Part shown: positions 34,601-41,478 of the stretch, one piece after another
Position numbering within the stretch: the stretch's first letter is position 1
Layout: the number at the start of each line of letters is the position of its first letter
DNA from: Pseudomonadota bacterium
GTDB lineage: Bacteria > Pseudomonadota > Alphaproteobacteria > Rickettsiales > SXRF01
Length of the DNA: 56,341 nt
Assembly: GCA_963205195.1 (NCBI GenBank)
Contig: CAUJHR010000001.1
Coordinates: 1-56,341, forward strand
Direction of reading: 5' to 3'
The notes under the pieces: model-generated
What the model saw: the letters and a program-made list of their open reading frames with translations, nothing else
Database searches by the model: none
What the model was told of the DNA's origin: nothing
Program-made: the position numbers and the translations under genes

Positions 34601-34857
34601 TCCGTGACAAAATGGTTGACGCCCTGCCCCATCTGAAAGAAGATATAATAAATAAAACTAATTACCGTGCCGCCCTCCTCCATTGGCAGATTACAGAACC
34701 TAAACTTTATGAAGGCCAACATATGGGTAGGATAGCGCAAGCAGCTAAGGATACGGTTGAACATGGACGCTGGCTGGGAGCGAGTGACCCGTCATTTGCA
34801 AATTACATAGAAAAACAAAAGCTAGAGAAACAACAACAATATATAGCCAGACGTTAG
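31633..34857 (+). CDS. Phosphoenolpyruvate carboxylase homologue with degenerate active site
   Basis: A 1074-residue cytosolic protein, longer than ordinary PEP carboxylases (about 880-930). Homology is clear: VMTAHPT (His163, equivalent to E. coli His138), IRFGSWASAGDKDGN, LLRRFRTFGFNFSKIEYRET, IIPLFEEPDTLG (metal-ligand Glu kept), MIAHSDNAKRSG (metal-ligand Asp and Lys kept). The glycine-rich catalytic loop is lost: FHGRGGSIGRGG of active enzymes is FFEGGSISDAYRNG here (residues 641-654), so the positions of E. coli His579, Arg581 and Arg587 are Phe641, Glu643 and Asp649. The Gln-x-Arg before the LPAWLG motif is WQGAGIVPSWIG, also without Arg. The C-terminal QNTG is absent. A low-complexity insert occupies about 776-830. 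Bicarbonate fixation is therefore unlikely. It may be a pseudoenzyme or bind another ligand. Confidence 0.85.
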   Translation: MPTYKPNTIPSPLNHTETIALAQELSNQQIDIIRNNDEFGGEFIANRLLRLRNAVWGGKTGKPLAEDKQKEIFDDVLKKPDGTLIDPKHRELLLSSYAKMGHLYEIASLSARANTLANIDKSKEAIPGGSDELIRDKQNQSLTASQLVEKFNRPVFEVVMTAHPTNVNSLESMKAQREIDKALESKSQKDLTKALTEYQKAPIIIEKIEDGKKQAVNLTVRNETETALYFLGNIYEDLPKVYKNYDDALAKHAGSKDYDKTALNLNIRFGSWASAGDKDGNNKVTAETTLEAIALHTHAIVTRYAEDLEKINSPALQQWKTNFTAAKAQLDELLPKIVQLREKAQKNDGNTPQALSDGFDKLSEELAGIRNSLNGDNFENKKRFEEDLQKAAKSNDESLNLLRRFRTFGFNFSKIEYRETANEYSRVVGELVKGYNNLTPEQKAEKLTEILKNPQQSPLVSEGEYSSIVNSGAGRAYDKNNAAPIAYQTLKRMALARDFSDVIKDNVLAECGQIKANGNDITSKEIIDQGLANILEAQFLQRAVEKDKKLPKMGIIPLFEEPDTLGRIDKIMEAAYANEAYKKHLESIKENPTDKKTQQVMIAHSDNAKRSGLQAARAYIHIAHHKMRELNKKNPDIQLQFFEGGSISDAYRNGVRSISKSVDAFGLHDFAKFTFQGGDLLNFFNHPAAINRLLESSIAHQAKSLTQENGQWVGKVKWSRDNSPDISENDRIAIEKNVNSSLKETLLDYKSGDFIKERMGILLAALGYKKVTLDSNASSRAGERNAEDNKPKENTAPNKQENSPIAFNGSKVTTGMGAAASDISKKENKSELLPIDIESVRTIGFSKTWQGAGIVPSWIGSLGLKGYLHDFFTKEKKPTIISSDKNNIENGNLTPQAIRKIYEYSPTFRDAQARSAFAIAMTDMDSAIAIAEKKLRIEPEDDDRVQSYKKMGSNYLDLHINKTYKAAAELAYSAITGTSMNNSNLSNKAIRDKMVDALPHLKEDIINKTNYRAALLHWQITEPKLYEGQHMGRIAQAAKDTVEHGRWLGASDPSFANYIEKQKLEKQQQYIARR

Positions 34858-34864
34858 CTAGCGC

Positions 34865-35575
34865 ATGATAACGCGCCTGCTTAATCTTTTATTTCCCCCA
34901 CAATGCATTAATTGCGATACACGCGTTCCCATGCACGGTACATTATGTATTCCATGCTGGCAGAAGATACAATTTATAAGTGATCCAATGTGCCATTGCT
35001 GTGGCCTTCCATTTGATTATGAAATAGGAAATGAAGCATTATGCGGAGCCTGCTTATTTGAGCGCCCTCCATATGCCAAGGCACGCGCAGCCTTTCGCTA
35101 CGATGAGCATAGCAAGAAGCTGGTAACGCGCTTTAAATATTCTGACCACACTCACCTTGCCCATGTTTACAGCGCATGGCTTGCTAAAGCGGCAGGTGAG
35201 ATGATTATGCAGACAGATATTATAATTCCAGTGCCGCTGCATTATTTCCGCTTTGTGAACCGGCGATTTAACCAATCGGCATTACTTGCACATGCGCTCT
35301 CTAAAAAGACTAAAATAAAACATATGCAAAGCATACTTAAACGCAAACGCAATACCATATCACAAACTGGCCTTACCCGGAAGCAACGCGAGAAAAACGT
35401 AAAGGGCGCTTTTAGCATGAGCAGCAGGGCAAAAAAAATTATTAAAGGGAAAAATATTTTGCTGGTTGACGATGTAATGACTACCGGGTCAACAATTGAG
35501 CAATGTGCAAAAATATTGCTAAAAGGAGGAGCAATGCAGGTTAATGTGCTAACGCTCGCTAGGGCTATACGCTAA
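34865..35575 (+). CDS. comF: ComF family phosphoribosyltransferase-like protein
   Basis: The 236-residue protein has the ComF pattern: an N-terminal double zinc-finger-like cluster (LLFPPQCINCDTRV, CIPCW, PMCHCCGLPF, ALCGACLFERPPY), then the amphitropic segment RAAFRYDEHSKKLVTRFKYS. A PRPP loop LLVDDVMTTGSTIEQCAKIL lies near the C-terminus. In competent bacteria ComF helps DNA uptake, while in most alphaproteobacteria its role is undefined. It starts 7 bp after the PEP-carboxylase-like gene, so they are cotranscribed, and stops 3 bp from the convergent metH C-terminal gene. Confidence 0.92.
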   Translation: MITRLLNLLFPPQCINCDTRVPMHGTLCIPCWQKIQFISDPMCHCCGLPFDYEIGNEALCGACLFERPPYAKARAAFRYDEHSKKLVTRFKYSDHTHLAHVYSAWLAKAAGEMIMQTDIIIPVPLHYFRFVNRRFNQSALLAHALSKKTKIKHMQSILKRKRNTISQTGLTRKQREKNVKGAFSMSSRAKKIIKGKNILLVDDVMTTGSTIEQCAKILLKGGAMQVNVLTLARAIR

Positions 35576-35578
35576 TAT

Positions 35579-37330
35579 TTATATATTAAAATATTTTGCC
35601 TGCGGATGGTGAACTACAATTGCCGAAGTAGATTGTTCTGGGTGAAGCTGGAATTCTTCCGAAAGCTCAATGCCAATTCTTTCCGCACCAAGCAAAGACA
35701 TAAGCAAAGCTTGATCTTCCAGGCGTGGGCAGGCAGGATAACCAAAAGAATAGCGTGAACCGCGATAACCTTGTTTAAGCATTTTTTTTACGTCACGGTC
35801 ATCCTCATGACCAAAGCCAAGCTCTGAGCGTATGCGCTTATGGATATATTCGGCAGATGCTTCAGCCATTTCAACCCCAAGGCCATGCAAATATAAGTAA
35901 TCCTGGTAGCGCCCGCCAGTAAACCAGTCACGAGCCACATCTGCAACTTTCTGTCCTGCAGTAACCACTTGCAATCCTAGAACATCGCGCTCACCAGAAT
36001 CAATATCACGGAAGAAATCGGCAACGCATATCCCACCATCCTTTCCTTGGCGCGGCAGATCCAACTGCCCGACCTGCCTATTTCCGGATTCATCAAATAT
36101 GAGCAGGCTATTGCCCTGACTAGCACATTTAAAAAACCCATAAGCCGCTTTTGGTTGCAATATATTTTCCTGTTCACATTCATCAAGCAATCTTTTGAGG
36201 ATAGGTTTAACATCGGTTTCTACCCATCTCCAATATTCATCAATCGATTTTCCAGCTTTTTTGAATCCCCAATGGAAGGTAAAAAGCATCTGCTCATTTA
36301 AATAAGGAATAAGCGCTTTAACCGGAATACTATCTACGATTCTTCCACCCCAAAATGGCGGTATTGGTATTTCAACCTGTTTAGCCAATTCTGCACGTTT
36401 CAATTTTATAGCTTCCAATTCAAGCGGACGTAATTCTGTGCCTATCAGCTTCTGTCCTGCTTCTTCATTCTGCGACCAGCGTTGCTTAGCTTTGGCATTG
36501 CTTGGACGGTTATGCTTGCGTTTTTTTATTTCTTCCAGATGGCTGTCAAATTGGCCGTCAGCTATTTTATTCATAAGGTCAAGGCCATCAAAAGCATCCT
36601 GTGCATATGCAACACGCCCTGCCCCGTATGCATCAACGCAATCTTCTTCAACATAGGCACGGGTGAGTGCTGCACCCCCTAGCAACACAGGTATTGTATA
36701 ACCGCGAATAGTAAGATCGGCTAAGTTTTCGCGCATTATTACTGTTGATTTAACCAATAGCCCGGAAAGCCCTACCGCATCAGGCTTTATTTCCTCAATT
36801 GCTTTAAGGATATTATCAATCGGCTGTTTTATGCCTAAGTTATATACCTTGAAGCCGTTATTGGTTAGAATAATATCTACAAGGTTTTTTCCAATATCAT
36901 GTACATCGCCCTTGACGGTTGCGAGCACTATTTTTCCTTTTTCCTGCCCTTCAGATTTTTCCATGAATTGCTCAAGATAGGCCACTGACTTTTTCATGGT
37001 TTCTGCGCTTTGCAGAACGAAAGGAAGCTGCATTTTGCCAGAGCCGAATAGCTCGCCTACAACTTTCATCCCTGAAAGTAATATTTCATTTATTATATAT
37101 AATGGCTCGTGAGTTTTAAGTGCAGTTGCAAGATCTTCTTCCAGGCCTTTTTTATCGCCGTCTATAATACGCTCTTTTAGTACATCCTCTATAGTTGCGG
37201 CTCGCTGTTTTACTGATGATGCCTCTCCCTTACGCCCTTCGAACAGGGCAATAAAATATTGTAGTGGATCGTATGGATCCTCCTCAGTTCCTTTGGGTTT
37301 TTTAGGAATATATGGGGTTTCACTGTTCAC
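35579..37330 (-). CDS. metH: Methionine synthase MetH, C-terminal half (cobalamin and reactivation modules)
   Basis: This separate gene carries the cap helices (residues about 50-130, ending FVLQSAETMKKSVAYLEQFM), the cobalamin-binding domain with the lower-ligand His in GDVHDIGKNL, LSGLLVKST and GGAALTRAYVEE, and the AdoMet-binding reactivation domain (WGFKKAGKS region, then RGSRYSFGYPACPRLEDQA). Together with the 13358 gene it covers a full MetH. The open frame begins with a TTG at 37348; I chose GTG 37330, which follows the gmk stop after 1 nt with AAGG 7 nt upstream. It is cotranscribed with gmk, 20 kb from its partner. Confidence 0.93.
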   Translation of the reverse strand: MNSETPYIPKKPKGTEEDPYDPLQYFIALFEGRKGEASSVKQRAATIEDVLKERIIDGDKKGLEEDLATALKTHEPLYIINEILLSGMKVVGELFGSGKMQLPFVLQSAETMKKSVAYLEQFMEKSEGQEKGKIVLATVKGDVHDIGKNLVDIILTNNGFKVYNLGIKQPIDNILKAIEEIKPDAVGLSGLLVKSTVIMRENLADLTIRGYTIPVLLGGAALTRAYVEEDCVDAYGAGRVAYAQDAFDGLDLMNKIADGQFDSHLEEIKKRKHNRPSNAKAKQRWSQNEEAGQKLIGTELRPLELEAIKLKRAELAKQVEIPIPPFWGGRIVDSIPVKALIPYLNEQMLFTFHWGFKKAGKSIDEYWRWVETDVKPILKRLLDECEQENILQPKAAYGFFKCASQGNSLLIFDESGNRQVGQLDLPRQGKDGGICVADFFRDIDSGERDVLGLQVVTAGQKVADVARDWFTGGRYQDYLYLHGLGVEMAEASAEYIHKRIRSELGFGHEDDRDVKKMLKQGYRGSRYSFGYPACPRLEDQALLMSLLGAERIGIELSEEFQLHPEQSTSAIVVHHPQAKYFNI

Positions 37331-37331
37331 A

Positions 37332-37985
37332 CTAAAGCCTTGCCACAAAATCTGCCATGCCTTCCTGACGGGCGCGTTTCAAGCGTTCAGCTTTCAAAAT
37401 AGCATTTATTTTTTCATGTGTCTGGTCTAAATCCTGGTTTATAAGGACGTAATCATATTCCTGCCAGTGGCTTATTTCAGCGCGTGCTTTGCCCATACGC
37501 TTTTGCACTACTTCTTCGCTATCTTGTGCACGTGCCCGAAGGCGGCGTTCAAGCTCTTCCATAGATGGCGGGAGGATAAAAATGCTGACCAGATCATCGG
37601 GAAGTTTCTCTGCCAGCTGCTTGGTGCCTTGCCAGTCAATATCGAATAAAACATCGATCCCCTTGCTGATATTTTCACGTACAAAATTTTCCGGCGTACC
37701 ATAATGATGGTCAAAAACCTGAGCGTATTCTAAAAGCTCCTTACGACCTACCATATGCTTGTATTCTTCATCGCTTACAAAAAAATAATCCCTGCCATGA
37801 ACCTCACCGATGCGCTTGGCGCGGGTGGTAACCGAAACCGACATTCTGATGGTTTCATGTTTCTGTGCATCCTTATATTGTTCAAGCAAGCGGCGCGATA
37901 ACGTTGTCTTGCCCGCACCTGATGGAGATGAGAGAATGAACAGAACTCCACGGCGGTGAAGTTCGACTTCTGATTGCAACGACAT
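37332..37985 (-). CDS. gmk: Guanylate kinase
   Basis: Phosphorylates GMP (and dGMP) with ATP. The 217-residue protein has a P-loop SSPSGAGKTTLSR, the GMP-binding region TTRAKRIGEVHGRDYFFVSD, the LEYAQVFDHHYGTP motif, IDWQGTKQLAEKL and the LID-like FILPPSMEELERRLRARAQD. Length and order are normal. The N-terminal 15 residues before the P-loop are a short extension. The SCO1 gene ends 14 bp upstream and the metH C-terminal gene starts directly after it. Confidence 0.96.
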   Translation of the reverse strand: MSLQSEVELHRRGVLFILSSPSGAGKTTLSRRLLEQYKDAQKHETIRMSVSVTTRAKRIGEVHGRDYFFVSDEEYKHMVGRKELLEYAQVFDHHYGTPENFVRENISKGIDVLFDIDWQGTKQLAEKLPDDLVSIFILPPSMEELERRLRARAQDSEEVVQKRMGKARAEISHWQEYDYVLINQDLDQTHEKINAILKAERLKRARQEGMADFVARL

Positions 37986-37999
37986 TAATGCACCAACCT

Positions 38000-38602
38000 T
38001 TATTTTAATAGCTTAGATACAGCTGCGGTAATCTCATACGCATCAGCATCATAAGGGAAATGTTGGATATAAGCACCATTTTTATCCATAATATAAATAA
38101 AGCCGGAATGGTCCACCTGATCTCCGCCCGCTTCATTCTTGGTTTTTGCGAAATATGCCTTATATGATGAAGCCGCCTTTTCGACTTGCTCTTCGGTTCC
38201 CGTCAAGCCAATGATACGTTTATCGATTTTTCCCAGATATTCCTTTAAAACTTGCGGGGTATCGACCTCAGGGTCAATACTTATGAAAATAGGCGCAACC
38301 TGCAGCGCATTATCACCAAGTGATTCCAGTATCTTAGCATAGGTAGCAGAAGCTACCGGGCAAATATCCGGACAACTGGTAAACCCAAAAAATACCAGCA
38401 TTATTTTACCACGGAAATCCTCATTTTTTACAGCTACCCCGTCCTGATTCACAAGGTTGAAATCACCACCAACCAGCGCAGTTCCTTCGCTTTGCGATTC
38501 AGAAACCTGCACATCACTGGTAAGTTTGTTTTTAGTTGCAATAAGCATAACTGAGGTGACAACCAATAATAGAAAAATCAAAAATGTGCAAAATCTTATC
38601 AT
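38000..38602 (-). CDS. SCO1/SenC family copper chaperone (PrrC-like)
   Basis: A membrane-anchored thioredoxin-fold protein for assembly of the CuA site of cytochrome c oxidase. The 200-residue protein has an N-terminal signal anchor (FCTFLIFLLLVVTSVMLIA), the Cu-binding pair Cys77-x3-Cys81 in FFGFTSCPDICPVAS, and the partner His in VDHSGFIYIMD. The DPEVDTPQVLKEYLGKID region is also typical. No cytochrome oxidase gene is adjacent. It heads the run SCO1-gmk-metH(C). The 123-bp divergent gap to the next gene holds a TAACAT/ATGTTA palindrome. Confidence 0.93.
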   Translation of the reverse strand: MIRFCTFLIFLLLVVTSVMLIATKNKLTSDVQVSESQSEGTALVGGDFNLVNQDGVAVKNEDFRGKIMLVFFGFTSCPDICPVASATYAKILESLGDNALQVAPIFISIDPEVDTPQVLKEYLGKIDKRIIGLTGTEEQVEKAASSYKAYFAKTKNEAGGDQVDHSGFIYIMDKNGAYIQHFPYDADAYEITAAVSKLLK

Positions 38603-38725
38603 AAATCAGAACCTTGAACTAGCTGTATATGCATGCTGACCCAGCCAAACTACTTGCGCTGCTAACATAAATATGTTAATATTTCCTTTAGAATAACAAA
38701 TAACTTGTGACCAATATTAATTAAT

Positions 38726-39403
38726 ATGTTCGCTACAATTGGAAATAATGTTAATATTCCAACATCACCAACACTGGTTGCTACTGCGCTACCAAACAGC
38801 AATGCTTTGCGCCCACCATATGATAACGTAACTCCTTCAGTTTCTAGCGCAAAACTTGATGACAATGCAAGCGGCAACCGCGTTTTATTATTAAAAAACG
38901 AAAATACTGCCACTTCCCTTCCTGCAAATATCCAAGCAGAAAAATTCGCAATCGCCCAAAGCTCTAATTCAACATCTTTTGCAGCCGATGCACAAACTGC
39001 ATTTTTAACACAATTGGCAAGCGGAGATATATCACCAGAGGTTTATGGGATATTCGTTCAATATGATAAGCTGGTAAGCTATGCTAACGTAAAATATAAA
39101 CCAAGCAACGCCGGAAAACCCGTTGACCCTGTAACAATATTCAGCACACTTATACAGTTAGACAAGCAAGGGCAGGATTCTGCACAGTATTTAATTGACA
39201 ATACGCAGATTCCATCACCTGAGCTTACTTCTGAACCTGTATATATTGCAGAGCTGGATTCTACACCTGCTAAATTGATAGGCGGCAATTACACTCAGCA
39301 GCAATCACCAATAGAAGCCGAAGCTATGCCACAATTAAACGCTTATAGCGCGACTATGGTACGCAACATGGAAACCGTGCCTAAAGAGCTGGAATTAGCT
39401 TAA
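38726..39403 (+). CDS. Unknown protein, Ser/Asn/Pro-rich
   Basis: I do not recognise this 225-residue product. There is no signal peptide or membrane segment. The N-terminal 60 residues are polar and low-complexity (NNVNIPTSPTLVATALPNSN). A more ordered helix-rich segment is SFAADAQTAFLTQLASGDIS followed by PEVYGIFVQYDKLVSYANVK, and the C-terminus is again polar. The codon usage looks like that of its neighbours. The divergent start lies 123 bp from the SCO1 gene. Its last 4 bp overlap the convergent PmtA-like gene. Function is unknown. Confidence 0.6.
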   Translation: MFATIGNNVNIPTSPTLVATALPNSNALRPPYDNVTPSVSSAKLDDNASGNRVLLLKNENTATSLPANIQAEKFAIAQSSNSTSFAADAQTAFLTQLASGDISPEVYGIFVQYDKLVSYANVKYKPSNAGKPVDPVTIFSTLIQLDKQGQDSAQYLIDNTQIPSPELTSEPVYIAELDSTPAKLIGGNYTQQQSPIEAEAMPQLNAYSATMVRNMETVPKELELA

Positions 39404-39981
39404 TTACCTTTATTGTATACCCAGACATGTGCAGGCGGCACATTCAGCAAAACGAATTTCACACGTTTACCTACTAATCCATAAGCTTCTAGTTCATTGG
39501 TATTGATTGGTGATTGCAGACCATAAGTGAACTGTATAATTATACCTTCATTACCAATAGATTTTACCATCTGCTCCTGTATCCCGCGCCTTACAGCATC
39601 GGGCATAGAAAGGAATGGAAGGCTGGATACTATCGCATTTACTTTTTGTACTCCTGCGCTGCTTAAAACATTTTCAAGCTCTAAAGCATCTGCACATAGA
39701 ATTTGTAAATCAGGAAAATTTTCCTGCAAGAACGCATGAAGTTGTTTTTCGCGCTCAATAACCAATAACTTATCAGGTGTTATTCCAGAATCCAGCAATG
39801 CCTGAGTTACAACTCCGGTTCCTGCGCCAAGCTCCACTACTGCACCTTCATTGGAAATATTAACCTGCTGCGCCATTGCATCAGCCAATAATTTAGAGCT
39901 GGGAAGTGCTGCGCCCATTTTAAGTGGCGATCTTAACCATGCTGCTATAAAATGGCAGGTACTATTAAGGTGCGTAGACAT
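39400..39981 (-). CDS. PmtA-like phospholipid N-methyltransferase (KsgA-like fold)
   Basis: The 193-residue protein has the PmtA pattern: FIAAWLRSPLKMGAALPSSK (equivalent of FFRAWLRNPLKTGAVAPSS) and then SAM motif I VVELGAGTGVVTQALLDSGI and motif IV AIVSSLPFLSMPDAV. Alphaproteobacterial PmtA-type enzymes methylate phosphatidylethanolamine to phosphatidylcholine; rRNA adenine methylase annotation is also common because of fold similarity. Function is inferred from these motifs. It overlaps the creatininase-family gene by 17 nt at its start, so they are cotranscribed. Confidence 0.8.
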   Translation of the reverse strand: MSTHLNSTCHFIAAWLRSPLKMGAALPSSKLLADAMAQQVNISNEGAVVELGAGTGVVTQALLDSGITPDKLLVIEREKQLHAFLQENFPDLQILCADALELENVLSSAGVQKVNAIVSSLPFLSMPDAVRRGIQEQMVKSIGNEGIIIQFTYGLQSPINTNELEAYGLVGKRVKFVLLNVPPAHVWVYNKGN

Positions 39982-40786
39982 GCTTTATCTGCTTTGCAGC
40001 GGTTTCTATTTTAAGTTTAAGTAAATACTCTCCATAAGCTGCGGAAGCAAGCGTAGAATCTCCTGCCCCTCCACTAATTTTAAAATCTTCACTTGAGTGG
40101 TTTCCCCTTAATGAATCCCGCACGCCATTCTTATCCAACGCCATTAATTCCGACGTATCTTCAAAGCCTGCATGGGCACCAGGGTCTTTAATTGGCAGCT
40201 TTAATGTACTAACCCAGACATCCTGACCATTATTCATATAATAATCAGAAACCTGTAAAACCTTGATGCCCTTATCTTTCCATTGTTCGCTGAGTTTTTT
40301 TGCAAGTCTTTCCTGGGATTCTTGGTTACCACCAGAATCACCTACGAAACAGATCAGTTTAAAGCCATGCTCGGCAAGGCTTGCAGCAGCATCTTCAAGC
40401 AAAGCCTCATATGTTTCCTTACGCAATGAAATTGTACCCGCAAACTGCATATGCCCTTGCGGGGGGTTGATATTTCCTTCCGGCACATAGGATATTACAG
40501 GGGCAACCAGCGCATTACCAAGCTTATTTGCAATTTTCCCCGCGGTATAATGTACTATTGTATTATGCTTGCCAATTACCATGTGCGGCCCGTTCTGCTC
40601 ACTACCGCCAGTTGGTATGATTGCTATAACCGCACCAGAATTTATACGCTGACGTATTTCTTGTGAAGTCAATTCCTCCATATAGACGCTGTCTGATGGC
40701 TTATCTTTTGCCATTGCATGCGGCTTGTAAATTAATGTAAAAACTGCCATGGCGCACATGACACCAGATATTTTATACTTTATCAT
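39965..40786 (-). CDS. Creatininase family protein with signal peptide
   Basis: A 273-residue member of the creatininase/FAPy-deformylase family. A Sec signal ends in KPHAMA followed by KDK, so the product should be periplasmic, unlike cytosolic creatininases. The family motif is IPTGGSEQNGPHMVIGKHN, where the usual GSTEQHGPHLPLGTD has Asn for the first His and His-Asn for the Asp. The NGHGGN segment is VGDSGGNQES, again without the metal-ligand His. The final motif HAGFEDTSE is near HAG-x-x-ETS. This variant is recognisable as the secreted subgroup with EQNGPH, whose substrate I do not know. It is divergent from nth by 41 bp. Confidence 0.8.
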   Translation of the reverse strand: MIKYKISGVMCAMAVFTLIYKPHAMAKDKPSDSVYMEELTSQEIRQRINSGAVIAIIPTGGSEQNGPHMVIGKHNTIVHYTAGKIANKLGNALVAPVISYVPEGNINPPQGHMQFAGTISLRKETYEALLEDAAASLAEHGFKLICFVGDSGGNQESQERLAKKLSEQWKDKGIKVLQVSDYYMNNGQDVWVSTLKLPIKDPGAHAGFEDTSELMALDKNGVRDSLRGNHSSEDFKISGGAGDSTLASAAYGEYLLKLKIETAAKQIKHVYAP

Positions 40787-40827
40787 ATTGCCACCTAATA
40801 TATTATAATTGATAAGCCAGCCTAGAC

Positions 40828-41478
40828 ATGAACAAGCAAAAAGTCGATGAAATCTTCAGGCGTTTAAGCGCAAATGACCCAGCCCCTAGAACTGAGCTTT
40901 CCTATACCAATGATTTTACTTTACTGGTTGCAATAGTGTTATCGGCCCAAGCCACGGATGTAGGCGTTAACAAAGCTACCCCAGCTTTATTTGCCATTGC
41001 CGATACGCCACAAAAAATGCTGAAACTTGGCGAAGATGAACTAAAGTATTACATAAAAACTATTGGCCTGTTTAATAGCAAAGCAAAAAATATAATTGCC
41101 CTGAGCCAGAAATTGATAACAGAATTCTCGGGGAAAATTCCCGGAACCCGGGATCTTCTGATAACCCTACCCGGTGTTGGCCGCAAAACAGCTAATGTAT
41201 GGCTTAATTGCGCTCGGGGGAAACCTACTATCGCAGTCGATACACATGTATTCCGTGTAGCAAACCGCTTAGGGCTTTGCACAACAAAAACAGCCGATGC
41301 AACTGAAATAGCATTGGAAAAAATAATATCTGAGAAATGGAAACTGCATGCCCACCACTGGCTTATACTTCATGGGCGCTATATATGCAAAGCCCGTGCG
41401 CCATTATGTGAAAAATGTATATTAAGCGACCTTTGTAAATATTATGGGGCAACAGGCGACATACCGCGCTCACGGTAA
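40828..41478 (+). CDS. nth: Endonuclease III
   Basis: A bifunctional DNA glycosylase/AP lyase for oxidised pyrimidines. The 216-residue protein has the helix-hairpin-helix TLPGVGRKTANVWLN (with the catalytic Lys), the GPD loop aspartate in AVDTHVFRVANRLGL, and a C-terminal [4Fe-4S] set C-x6-C-x2-C-x5-C in CKARAPLCEKCILSDLC. The stop lies inside the 3' end of the convergent TAXI gene (37 bp overlap). The N-terminus ALTRAELSYTNDFTLLVA-like segment matches the family. The length is as expected. Confidence 0.95.
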   Translation: MNKQKVDEIFRRLSANDPAPRTELSYTNDFTLLVAIVLSAQATDVGVNKATPALFAIADTPQKMLKLGEDELKYYIKTIGLFNSKAKNIIALSQKLITEFSGKIPGTRDLLITLPGVGRKTANVWLNCARGKPTIAVDTHVFRVANRLGLCTTKTADATEIALEKIISEKWKLHAHHWLILHGRYICKARAPLCEKCILSDLCKYYGATGDIPRSR

